Of a stretch of DNA of 11,088 nt, positions 1 through 5,912 are shown in pieces (the first letter of the stretch is position 1; each line of letters opens with the position of its first letter). The notes below the pieces were generated by a model that ran no database searches, was not told the DNA's origin, and saw only the letters and a program-made list of their open reading frames with translations. Both the position numbers and the translations under genes were made by a program. Source of the stretch: Chloroflexota bacterium (GTDB lineage: Bacteria; Chloroflexota; Anaerolineae; Anaerolineales; DRMV01); the NCBI GenBank assembly GCA_013153135.1, contig JAADFA010000010.1:1-11088 (forward strand), written 5' to 3'.

Positions 1-98
1 GGGCTGGAAGCCCGCGGCGGGGCGGCACGCGAGCGCGACCATGGTCGCAGGGCGCTTGCCGTTTCGACAACCTTTGCGTGCACCCCTCATCGCGCTGC

Positions 99-127
99 TT
101 GACGATGGGGAGGAGGGGCATTATACT
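99..127 (+). promoter_or_regulatory. Sigma70-type promoter of the tRNA-Pro gene
   Basis: A -35 box TTGACG (99-104) and a -10 box TATACT (122-127) are separated by exactly 17 bp. Transcription would start near 134, about 7 nt before the mature tRNA 5' end, which suits a stable-RNA promoter. The downstream small gene at 249 has no terminator before it and probably shares this promoter. Confidence 0.8.
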
Positions 128-140
128 AAGGAACGACCAT

Positions 141-212
141 CGGGGCGTAGCGCAGCGGTAGCGCACCGCGTTTGGGGCGCGGGGGTCGGCGGTTCGAATC
201 CGCCCGCCCCGA
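141..212 (+). tRNA. tRNA-Pro, anticodon UGG
   Basis: A full cloverleaf can be drawn by eye. The acceptor arm CGGGGCG (141-147) pairs with CGCCCCG (205-211). The D stem is GCGC/GCGC (150-153 with 161-164). The anticodon stem CCGCG/CGCGG (166-170 with 178-182) closes a loop TTTGGGG whose positions 34-36 read TGG. The T arm is GGCGG-TTCGAAT-CCGCC (188-204). The C1 start and A discriminator (212) are typical of bacterial proline tRNAs. The 3' CCA is not encoded (CTT follows), so it must be added after transcription. UGG can read all four CCN codons with wobble. Confidence 0.97.
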
Positions 213-248
213 CTTGGGTTCTCGTGGCACCAGCAGGAGGACTTGCCC

Positions 249-569
249 ATGTTCCGTCGCACCAAGCCATACGACATCATCCTGGAGGCGGTGCATCGCG
301 GGGCCGATGGCCGCGTGCTTTGGGCTCGCGGGTATGAACGTATCTTGGGCCAGCTCTACAGCGACCGGCGCATCTTCCGCCGAGAAACCTTGCTACGCGC
401 GCTGCAGTCCGGACGGCGTATTGCGGTCGGCCAGCGCAAGCCCTATTGGGGCAACACCTTCGATATCCAGGACGAGGTCCAACTTGTGCGCCGTGGCGGG
501 CAAGCCTGGATGGTGCTCCGCTCACACAACGAAGCCCGAAATGAGCTGGATGGCATGCCGATGTTATAG
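249..569 (+). CDS. Small arginine-rich hypothetical protein (106 aa)
   Basis: The product is not recognised. The ATG at 249 is preceded by a strong Shine-Dalgarno site AGGAGG at 235-240 with an 8-nt spacer, so it is preferred over the in-frame TTG at 243. The protein is basic, with 18 arginines in 106 residues, many as RR pairs. It has no cysteine, signal peptide or membrane segment. The alternating pattern in the second half (residues about 58-90, with W67 and W87) suggests a small alpha/beta or beta-rich soluble domain. It lies 36 nt after tRNA-Pro with no intervening terminator, so the two are probably cotranscribed. Its stop codon directly abuts the repeat island, and no terminator hairpin is seen after it. 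A nucleic-acid-binding role would fit the charge but is only a guess. Confidence 0.7.
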   Translation: MFRRTKPYDIILEAVHRGADGRVLWARGYERILGQLYSDRRIFRRETLLRALQSGRRIAVGQRKPYWGNTFDIQDEVQLVRRGGQAWMVLRSHNEARNELDGMPML

Positions 570-577
570 TTGGCAAC

Positions 578-805
578 CGCGGATGGACGTGGATTTTTGG
601 AGGTTGGAAGTTTGAAGTTGGGAACCGCGGATAAACGCAGATGGTTTGTGGTTGGAAGTTGGTGGTTTGAGGTTGGAGGTTGGTAGTTAGTAGTTGGTGG
701 TTGGCGGTTTGAAGTTTGAAGTTGGTAGTTGGAAGTTGGCTAGTAAGCGGGGAGCAGGGAGCAGGCAGCAAGAAGATACCACGGATCAACACGGATGAAC
801 ACGGA
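578..805 (+). repeat. Interspersed CGCGGATNNA decamer elements
   Basis: Three copies of a 10-bp-period element lie in this span: CGCGGATGGA-CGTGGAT at 578-594, CGCGGATAAA-CGCAGAT at 626-642, and CACGGATCAA-CACGGATGAA-CACGGA at 780-805. They alternate with the heptamer blocks, at 602-622, 643-740 and 806-826. The coordinates give the outer limits of the three copies, not a continuous array. Confidence 0.8.
643..740 (+). repeat. 14-unit RGTTGGN heptamer array
   Basis: Fourteen consecutive 7-bp units sit in unbroken register, for example GGTTGGA (650), AGTTGGT (657), GGTTTGA (664), GGTTGGA (671), AGTTAGT (685) and AGTTGGC (734). Variation is confined mainly to positions 1, 5-6 and 7 of the unit, so the array is degenerate but strictly phased. 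Three more units of the same family precede it at 602-622 and three follow at 806-826. Confidence 0.9.
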
Positions 806-929
806 AGTTGGTGGTTGGTAGTTGGAAGATAGCAATAAAGTCGGCAGTTAACAGTCGTTAGTCGACAGATAAGCCAGCCCAGTTGACAGTCGGTAGTCGA
901 TAGTAGTCGACAGCCCACAGATAAGCCAA

Positions 930-985
930 CCTCTAACTTCTAACCTCTAATCTCTAACCTCTAACCTCTAACCTCTAACTTCAAA
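930..985 (-). repeat. 8-unit CCTCTAA heptamer array (inverted orientation)
   Basis: Eight contiguous 7-bp units read CCTCTAA, CTTCTAA, CCTCTAA, TCTCTAA, three further CCTCTAA, then CTTCAAA. Read on the minus strand they are TTAGAGG/TTAGAAG, the same family as the RGTTGGN units on the plus strand at 643-740. The island is therefore flanked by heptamer blocks in opposite orientation. The stop codon and last six codons of the nfeD-type gene lie in and next to this array. Confidence 0.88.
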
Positions 986-2365
986 CTTCCCTCGCTCATC
1001 CACGGGCCGCACGATGAGGTACATGCCCTGAACCGCGACAACGCGTACTGGTTCGCCCGCGCGGATGGGCCGCGCGCCCCGAGCTAAGCGGGCGGACCAT
1101 AACTCGCCTTGTAGGTACACCGTCCCCCCTCGTAAGCCAGGCTGAATATCCGTACGCGCCCAACCGGTACGTCCCACTAAGCGCGCCGTGGCCTGGGCAC
1201 CTGTGAGAACAGGCACCTCGCGCGCCCGCCATACCAGTCGCATGGCCGCACCCGTAAGCCCAGCCATAACCAAACCCACGGCCAAGGCCCACCACCACGT
1301 CAGACGCTGCCCAGGTAGCGCCAGGGGCGTGTTGAACAACAGCAATGCGCCAAAGACAAAAGTGCCCGCACCAGCTAAGGCCATAAGGCCGTGCGCGGCT
1401 TTTTTCACTTCTAGCACAAAGAGCACAAAGGCCAGTCCAAGCAACAACAACCCTGTCCAATTAACGGGCAAAAAGCCTAAGCCATAAATAGCTAAAATCA
1501 AGAAAAGTGAACCCAAAAATCCAGCGAACCAGCCACCCGGGCTGGAGAGCTCTATCAAAATGAGTTGTACGCCCACGCTCAGGAGCAAGAGCACCAGGTT
1601 CGGATTGGTCAGCAGCGCGAGCACGCGTTCCACCAGCAGGGGCTTTACCGTGATCTGGGGCGCGCGCTCGGTGCGCAACGTCACCGTCGCGTGCTGTGTC
1701 GCGATGGTCTGGCCATCAAGCTCGCGCAGCAACGCGGCCTCGTCCGGAAGGATGCCATCGATCAGGCCGACCTCCAGGGCCTCGGCCGCGGTCAGGGCGT
1801 GGGCTTCGGTTACCATCCTCGCGGCCGCAGCTTGGGCCTGGAGGCCGCGAGGTTCGGCCAGAGCCCGCGCGAGGGCCGCGAGGATGTTGGTCGTTTTGGC
1901 CTTGAGGGTCGGGTCGAGATCTTGTCCGCTCACACCAATGGGCGTAGCCGCGCCGATTACCGTCGCAGGCGCCATATAAGCCCGATGCCCTGCGAGCACG
2001 ATGAGCGCGCCCGCGCTACCCGCCATCGCACCTTCAGGTGTCACATAGACAACCACAGGCACCGGGCTCGCTCGCATCCGCTGGATGATAATCTCGGTCG
2101 CGTCGAGCGTACCTCCCGGGGTATTCAGGCGCACGATGGCAACCTGGGCATGATGCCGTCGCGCGGTATTGAGCACCCGCGTAAGATAATCGCGCGTGGT
2201 TGCGGTAATGGGCCCATCCACCTCAGCCCACACGATGGGCCTGGACTCGGGTGCCGCCACCTGGCCCTGGCACCCAACCAGGAGCCAAAGCCCCAGGGCC
2301 AACATCAACCCAAGCGCGGGGGCTCGAGGGCGCTCAAACGTCCACTGATGCATCCGTTGGCTCAT
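968..2365 (-). CDS. nfeD: NfeD-type membrane serine protease (ClpP-class, 465 aa)
   Basis: This is a long-form NfeD protein, a membrane-anchored ClpP/SppA-like serine protease joined to a multi-helix membrane region and a C-terminal OB-fold NfeD domain. The N-terminus has a hydrophobic stretch ending in LVGC (Cys32), a possible lipobox. The protease domain covers about residues 44-225. NTPGG (81-85) is the oxyanion-type loop, GSAGA holds the predicted nucleophile Ser117, and Lys157 in the KTTN motif is the likely general base, as in archaeal PH1510. About four membrane helices follow, then the beta-rich domain ending GMYLIVRP. NfeD proteins are usually partnered by an SPFH/stomatin protein, but none is in the window. 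The gene overlaps the upstream recombinase-like gene by about 32 bp. The start is uncertain: 2365 has a weak AAGG 3 nt upstream, and an in-frame ATG at 2353 is the alternative. An open frame continues upstream but is antisense-like noise. The final residues KFEVRG are encoded by the adjoining heptamer repeats. Confidence 0.9.
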   Translation of the reverse strand: MSQRMHQWTFERPRAPALGLMLALGLWLLVGCQGQVAAPESRPIVWAEVDGPITATTRDYLTRVLNTARRHHAQVAIVRLNTPGGTLDATEIIIQRMRASPVPVVVYVTPEGAMAGSAGALIVLAGHRAYMAPATVIGAATPIGVSGQDLDPTLKAKTTNILAALARALAEPRGLQAQAAAARMVTEAHALTAAEALEVGLIDGILPDEAALLRELDGQTIATQHATVTLRTERAPQITVKPLLVERVLALLTNPNLVLLLLSVGVQLILIELSSPGGWFAGFLGSLFLILAIYGLGFLPVNWTGLLLLGLAFVLFVLEVKKAAHGLMALAGAGTFVFGALLLFNTPLALPGQRLTWWWALAVGLVMAGLTGAAMRLVWRAREVPVLTGAQATARLVGRTGWARTDIQPGLRGGTVYLQGELWSARLARGARPIRAGEPVRVVAVQGMYLIVRPVDERGKFEVRG

Positions 2366-3290
2366 GGGCCTTTTTATCCCCATCCGGCTCGGGCGGGATG
2401 GCCTGATCCAACTGTGCGAGCCGTCGTTTAACATCGCGCCATTGGATATCCGAGAGGCCCAGCTTACGCTGCAGCTCCTCAGGCGGCATCCCGCGACGCC
2501 AGTCCGTAAGCGCGGCCGTCCACCGACACATCGCGAAAGAAAGCCGGCGTCCCAGCCCCGCGCGCTTGCCGATGTCTTCGAGAATGTACTCCAGCCGCCG
2601 CGGGGACCAAGGGAAGACCCGATCGATAGGCTGATATTGAGCCAAATACTCGTGATAAGCCTCGACCCACTGGGGCGAAAGCGAAATGCGGCGCTCTTTA
2701 TACCGGTAACGGGGATCCGTATAACGGACGAATAAATACGCGCGTTCGGGGTCATCCGCCACGATGTGCGGCAGATAGAGGTTGAGGACCTCGCCCTTCT
2801 TCAGGCCGGTCTCCAATAGCAGCGCGAGCAAGGTATAGGGGCGGGCGTCCGGCTTGGGCCCGCGACGCATGGCGTCCGCGACTTGCAGCACCCGCGTACG
2901 TTCGACGGGCGTGAGCACCGCGGGGAGAGGAGTGGTAACACTGCGTTGTACCAACGACGCGGCCGGGTCGTGGGCCAGTACGCCATATTGGTGGAGCCAA
3001 CGGAAAAAGGCCTTCAACGTGGTGATACGTCGGGCCAAAGATTTGGGGCTGCAAGGCACGCCCCGGCCGTGCTGCAACCAATCCAAAAACCGCTCCAAAT
3101 CCTGGGTGCTAATTTGGCCCAAAGTCTTATCCGGCGGCAGGAACGAGGCCAGCAAGCGCATGTCACTCATAAACGCCTTAATAGTGTGCGGCGAACGCCC
3201 AGAATCTCGCAAATAAGCCTGCCATGCCTCAATCGCGGGCTTAAGGGGCGTATGCTCGGTTATGGGCCCAAAGGCCGTTACATTTGCCAT
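2334..3290 (-). CDS. Tyrosine-recombinase-fold protein, probably catalytically inactive (318 aa)
   Basis: The architecture is XerC/XerD-like: an N-terminal core-binding helical domain (about residues 16-107, with the typical SPHTIKAF...LL and ITTLKAFFRWL motifs) and a C-terminal catalytic-fold domain (about 125-295). The active site is degraded. The first arginine of TGLR is Lys164 (TGLKKGE). The HxxRH box reads AMCRW (253-257), keeping only Arg256. LGH is LGL (Leu279). The expected nucleophile position holds Lys288, and there is no tyrosine at all after Tyr235. The beta-hairpin lysine (Lys198) remains. The frame is intact and the start is well supported (GGAGGG with a 7-nt spacer), so this looks like a maintained pseudoenzyme, perhaps a DNA-binding protein, rather than a decayed gene. 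It lies 105 bp after fakA and its 3' end overlaps nfeD. Loss of function is inferred from motifs, not shown. Confidence 0.85.
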   Translation of the reverse strand: MANVTAFGPITEHTPLKPAIEAWQAYLRDSGRSPHTIKAFMSDMRLLASFLPPDKTLGQISTQDLERFLDWLQHGRGVPCSPKSLARRITTLKAFFRWLHQYGVLAHDPAASLVQRSVTTPLPAVLTPVERTRVLQVADAMRRGPKPDARPYTLLALLLETGLKKGEVLNLYLPHIVADDPERAYLFVRYTDPRYRYKERRISLSPQWVEAYHEYLAQYQPIDRVFPWSPRRLEYILEDIGKRAGLGRRLSFAMCRWTAALTDWRRGMPPEELQRKLGLSDIQWRDVKRRLAQLDQAIPPEPDGDKKAHEPTDASVDV

Positions 3291-3395
3291 AAACCATCCC
3301 TCCGTTGCTCGCCGGGCGCCGTGGGCCTTCCTCCTCCCCCACCTCCCAACAGCGCCAGGCAGGTTGGGCAGGGCACCGGAGCGGCACCCCTCCCT
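3291..3395 (-). other. Leader of the recombinase-like gene, G-rich on the transcribed strand
   Basis: This 105-bp gap between fakA and the recombinase-like gene carries no clear promoter or terminator. Read on the minus strand it contains a run of G tracts (complement of 3327-3347), including GGG and GGGGG, then a good Shine-Dalgarno site GGAGGG just before the ATG at 3290. GGCACC occurs twice in direct orientation near 3374-3387. Readthrough from fakA is the simplest assumption. Confidence 0.4.
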
Positions 3396-5093
3396 TTATT
3401 CTAAGGAAATGATAAAGAAGTAGTGGGGCTGCCCGCCATCATGCAGCTCCACCTCCGCGTCGGGATAGCGCTCCCGTACGCGGTCAACAATGCGATGGGC
3501 TTGCGTTTTATCCAGATCCGCGCCGCGGAAGAAGGTGATGATCTCCGCCTCTTCCGCGCCTGCACGCTCAAGCAAGCCCAGCGTCGCTTCCGCAAGGTCG
3601 TCGGCGGCCAAAACGAGACGACCATCCAGCAGACCGATATATTGCCCGCGGTGCACCTCCACGCCGTCCAGGGTCACATCCCGCGTGGCGATGGTGATCG
3701 CGCCGCTGGTCACGTCGTCCAAGGCCTGGGTCATGGCCTCGGCCACCGCGTCCAAATCGCCATCGGGGTCCCAGGCCAGCATTGCGGCCAATCCCTGGGG
3801 CACGGTGCGCGAAGGTACTACACGCACATCGCGCACGGTCAGCGCCTGCACCTGCTCCGCGGCCATGAGGATGTTTTTGTTGTTCGGCAAAATGATAATG
3901 CGGTCCGTCGGCAGAGGATCGATGGCTTGCAAAAAGTCGTTGGTGCTGGGGTTGGACGTCTGCCCGCCTTCCACAATGGCCGCCGCGCCCAGGCTGGCGA
4001 AGATCTGCCCAATGCCCGGTCCAGGCGCGACCGCGACAACGGCGATCTGACCCGGCTCGATGTTCGCGAATTCGTATCGCGGGCGCTCATCCTGGGACGC
4101 CGCGCTTTGTTGCTCCTCCATTTGCGCGCGCAGGTTTTCCATGTGGACTTTGGTGACCGTCCCCAAAGTCATAATGTAATCGATGGGCTCATAGCGGCGC
4201 TCCAAGGGCACATGGATATGCATTCGATACATGCCTTCACCTTCGCCCACCTGGATGGCCGTGCCCATTTCGGCCAGGCGCTGGTAGAACGCACGTAAGT
4301 CAAAGCCATCGTTAGGGATGAAGTCAACCACAACCTCGAAATCCTGGCCCGGTTCGATGAGTTCTTCGGCCTGAGCCAAGTTAAGCGCGGCCAAGGGCAC
4401 CACCACAGCCTCACTCTGGTCTAGGGGCTTACCATCGACATAGCGCAACATACCCTCGAGGATGAAGAACAGCCCCTTGCCACCCGAGTCCACCACACCG
4501 GCCTGCTTGAGCACAGGGAGGAGTTCCGGGGTCTGCTCCACTGCATCGTGGGCCGCGGCCACCACGCGCTCGAGGATCTCGATGGGGTCGGTGACGCCTT
4601 GGTCCCACGCGGCCTGGGCAGCCTCGGCCACCGCCCGGGCCACGGTCAAAATGGTACCCTCCACCGGCTCGACCACGCCGCGATATGCGGTTGCCCGCGC
4701 GGACTCGAGTCCCTGGACAAACGTCTCGCCCGAGAGCACCGCGTGGTCGCTCACGGCCTTGGCAAACCCCCGCCACAGCTGCGACAAGATCACCCCCGAA
4801 TTGCCGCGCGCCCCCATAAGTGCGCCCCGCGCAACCCGAGCAGCCATGGTTCCAAAATGTCGCTCGCCCGAGGACGCGATCTCATCGTACGCGGCCTGCA
4901 TGGTCAGGACCATATTGGTCCCCGTGTCGCCATCGGGCACGGGAAAGACGTTCAGCCGATTGACCACCTCTTGATTGGTGCGCAACCAGGTCAGACCGGC
5001 CTCGACGAGCTTCTTTAGCGCTTGGCCGTCGATGGGCTTGCGGCGCAGGGCCGCGCGGCGTTGTGGATTGGGTTCCCAAGTCCATTCGGCCAT
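3396..5093 (-). CDS. fakA: FakA/YloV-family DAK2-domain kinase (565 aa)
   Basis: FakA phosphorylates fatty acids held by a FakB (DegV-family) carrier, feeding host or exogenous acyl chains into phospholipid synthesis. The N-terminal DhaL-like DAK2 domain shows the signature NVFPVPDGDTGTN (48-60), whose aspartates bind Mg-ATP, and GARGNSGVILSQL (94 onward). The C-terminal half (from about residue 240) is the YloV-specific domain and ends in the family-typical HDGGQPHYFFIISLE. Length matches the family (about 550). The start at 5093 is chosen because AGGAGGA lies 8 nt upstream, inside the last codons of the Asp23 gene. A longer frame to 5150 would overlap that gene. The stop of asp23 is 4 nt before this ATG, implying translational coupling. 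No FakB/DegV gene is present in the window. Confidence 0.93.
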   Translation of the reverse strand: MAEWTWEPNPQRRAALRRKPIDGQALKKLVEAGLTWLRTNQEVVNRLNVFPVPDGDTGTNMVLTMQAAYDEIASSGERHFGTMAARVARGALMGARGNSGVILSQLWRGFAKAVSDHAVLSGETFVQGLESARATAYRGVVEPVEGTILTVARAVAEAAQAAWDQGVTDPIEILERVVAAAHDAVEQTPELLPVLKQAGVVDSGGKGLFFILEGMLRYVDGKPLDQSEAVVVPLAALNLAQAEELIEPGQDFEVVVDFIPNDGFDLRAFYQRLAEMGTAIQVGEGEGMYRMHIHVPLERRYEPIDYIMTLGTVTKVHMENLRAQMEEQQSAASQDERPRYEFANIEPGQIAVVAVAPGPGIGQIFASLGAAAIVEGGQTSNPSTNDFLQAIDPLPTDRIIILPNNKNILMAAEQVQALTVRDVRVVPSRTVPQGLAAMLAWDPDGDLDAVAEAMTQALDDVTSGAITIATRDVTLDGVEVHRGQYIGLLDGRLVLAADDLAEATLGLLERAGAEEAEIITFFRGADLDKTQAHRIVDRVRERYPDAEVELHDGGQPHYFFIISLE

Positions 5094-5097
5094 GGGC

Positions 5098-5466
5098 TCA
5101 TTCCTCCTCGCCCGTATCATCATTGATACGCAGGCCGCGGATGTGAACATTCACCGCTTTGACGGGCAGACCAAGGGCTTTTTCGACATGATATCGCACG
5201 GTATTGGCCGCGCTATCCGCGACCGCGCGGATATTGGTCCCATATTGCACGACCAAATAGAGGTCAATGGTAATGCCATCCTCCGCGACCTGAACCTCAA
5301 CGCCCTGGGTTGGGTCGCGTGTGAGGACTTGGGCAATGCCTTGCATCAAGTTCTTTGGCGCCAAGCCGACGACGCCATAGGACTTGAGGACCGCGTGATG
5401 GGCAATAGCTGCAATCGCGCGTGTGGAGATGTGGATGCGGCCATAGGGGGTGTGTTCCTCGCTCAT
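5098..5466 (-). CDS. Asp23/Gls24 (YloU/YqhY) family protein (122 aa)
   Basis: This is a small Asp23-family protein, a group linked in Gram-positives to the membrane, envelope stress and fatty-acid metabolism. Diagnostic features are the start GRIHISTRAIAAIA, the central DLYLVVQYGTNIRAVADS (about 68-85) and the end VKAVNVHIRGLRI. It has no membrane segment. The ATG at 5466 is preceded by GGGAGGT on the minus strand with a suitable spacer. Its C-terminal GEEE codons supply the Shine-Dalgarno site of fakA. The asp23-fakA pair divergent from rpmB is the same order as yloU-yloV and rpmB in Bacillus subtilis, which supports both assignments. No convincing promoter of its own was found in the gap toward rpmB. 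Confidence 0.95.
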   Translation of the reverse strand: MSEEHTPYGRIHISTRAIAAIAHHAVLKSYGVVGLAPKNLMQGIAQVLTRDPTQGVEVQVAEDGITIDLYLVVQYGTNIRAVADSAANTVRYHVEKALGLPVKAVNVHIRGLRINDDTGEEE

Positions 5467-5548
5467 GCCCTGTTACCTCCCACCTTGGCCGAACGCCGTG
5501 CGCCGCGCAAAGCGTTGGCCAAACCGTCTATGTGATACAACCCCGTGC

Positions 5549-5577
5549 TTGAAAAGGGACGCGCTTTGTGGTAAGAT
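5549..5577 (+). promoter_or_regulatory. Sigma70-type promoter of rpmB
   Basis: The -35 box TTGAAA (5549-5554) and the -10 box TAAGAT (5572-5577) have a 17-bp spacer. The predicted start is about 5584, giving a leader of about 80 nt before rpmB, long for such a short gene and containing a hairpin with a T run. Confidence 0.7.
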
Positions 5578-5588
5578 TGTGCCCGCTT

Positions 5589-5613
5589 GGCTCCGATGCG
5601 AGGAGCCTTTTTT
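5589..5613 (+). terminator. Terminator-like hairpin in the rpmB leader
   Basis: A perfect 6-bp stem GGCTCC (5589-5594) / GGAGCC (5602-5607) has a 7-nt loop and is followed directly by six T (5608-5613). It lies only about 5 nt after the predicted rpmB transcription start, so it is either a very early attenuator, a protective 5' hairpin, or a terminator for upstream rightward transcription. The direction of the T run rules out use by the leftward asp23 operon. Confidence 0.6.
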
Positions 5614-5665
5614 CGCGCGAGCTATCGCGGGCGTGCCCCCGATTTTACCATGAGCGAGGTGCACC

Positions 5666-5899
5666 ATGGCCAAGTGTGAGATGTGTGGCAAGCATACTCA
5701 ATTCGGCCTGAATCGGCCGTGGTCGAAGAAATCAACCCCGCGCACCTTTCGCCCCAATCTGCAGCGGGTAACGGTCTGGGAGAACGGGCGCCGCGTGCGC
5801 AAGGTGCTGTGCACGCGCTGCATTCGCACCCTGGTGAAGACCAAGGGGCGCAAGAGCAAGAAGGGAAAAGCGCGGATCCAAATTACCATCCAGCTGTAA
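5666..5899 (+). CDS. rpmB: 50S ribosomal protein L28, zinc-binding type (77 aa)
   Basis: L28 binds 23S rRNA near the E site of the large subunit. The N-terminal MAKCEMCGK...FG and central RPNLQ are family hallmarks. The second half is rich in lysine and arginine and ends GKARIQITIQL. Four cysteines in two CxxC pairs (Cys4/Cys7 and Cys49/Cys52) make this the zinc-ribbon (C+) form. The ATG follows GCGAGGTGCACC, a moderate ribosome-binding site. It has its own promoter and a downstream terminator. Confidence 0.97.
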   Translation: MAKCEMCGKHTQFGLNRPWSKKSTPRTFRPNLQRVTVWENGRRVRKVLCTRCIRTLVKTKGRKSKKGKARIQITIQL

Positions 5900-5912
5900 G
5901 CGCGGAGGTTTC

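Larger units (their letters stand above)
570..985. repeat. Heptamer-based repeat island between convergent genes
   Basis: No gene is seen in this 416-bp stretch. It is low-complexity DNA with a 7-bp period. Units on the + strand are RGTTGGN/RGTTTGA at 602-622, 643-740 (14 units) and 806-826. RGGGAGC units lie at 749-769 and AGTYGRN units at 839-908. The right edge carries the opposite orientation, CCTCTAA, at 930-985. Decameric CGCGGATNNA-type elements are interspersed at 578-594, 626-642 and 780-805. The open frames that cross it are by-products of the repeats. Heptameric short tandem repeats are known from cyanobacteria (STRR sequences). Related decamers occur widely in environmental genomes as non-coding repeats of unknown role (recollection). 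Confidence 0.88.

Noticed and set aside
1..90. Leftward open frame running off the left edge (ATG at 91-89 or 43-41)
   Set aside because: It has fewer than 31 codons in view, no Shine-Dalgarno site and no recognisable motif, so it cannot be supported.
277..918. Long leftward open frame (213 codons) across the repeat island and the small gene
   Set aside because: Its translation is driven by the heptamer and decamer repeats and by antisense of the 249-569 gene. It has no ribosome-binding site and shows a low-complexity composition.
643..985. CRISPR array
   Set aside because: Units are 7 or 10 bp and contiguous with no unique spacers of 25-45 bp, and no cas genes are nearby.
1560..2431. Rightward open frames opposite nfeD (up to 288 codons)
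   Set aside because: These are antisense shadows of a GC-rich gene, without start signals or recognisable domains.
2366..2755. N-terminal extension of NfeD to 2755
   Set aside because: The extra 130 residues are antisense-free but overlap the recombinase-like gene in another frame, carry no domain, and would place the signal sequence internally.
141..3290. Genomic island inserted at tRNA-Pro using the recombinase-like gene
   Set aside because: No second copy of the tRNA 3' end was seen, the recombinase lacks catalytic residues, and the genes between are housekeeping-type.
3423..5018. Rightward open frames opposite fakA
   Set aside because: They show GC-rich antisense frame behaviour; the leftward FakA reading has clear catalytic motifs.
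5094..5150. Longer FakA start at 5150
   Set aside because: It would overlap the Asp23 gene by more than 50 bp and has no ribosome-binding site, whereas 5093 has a clear one.
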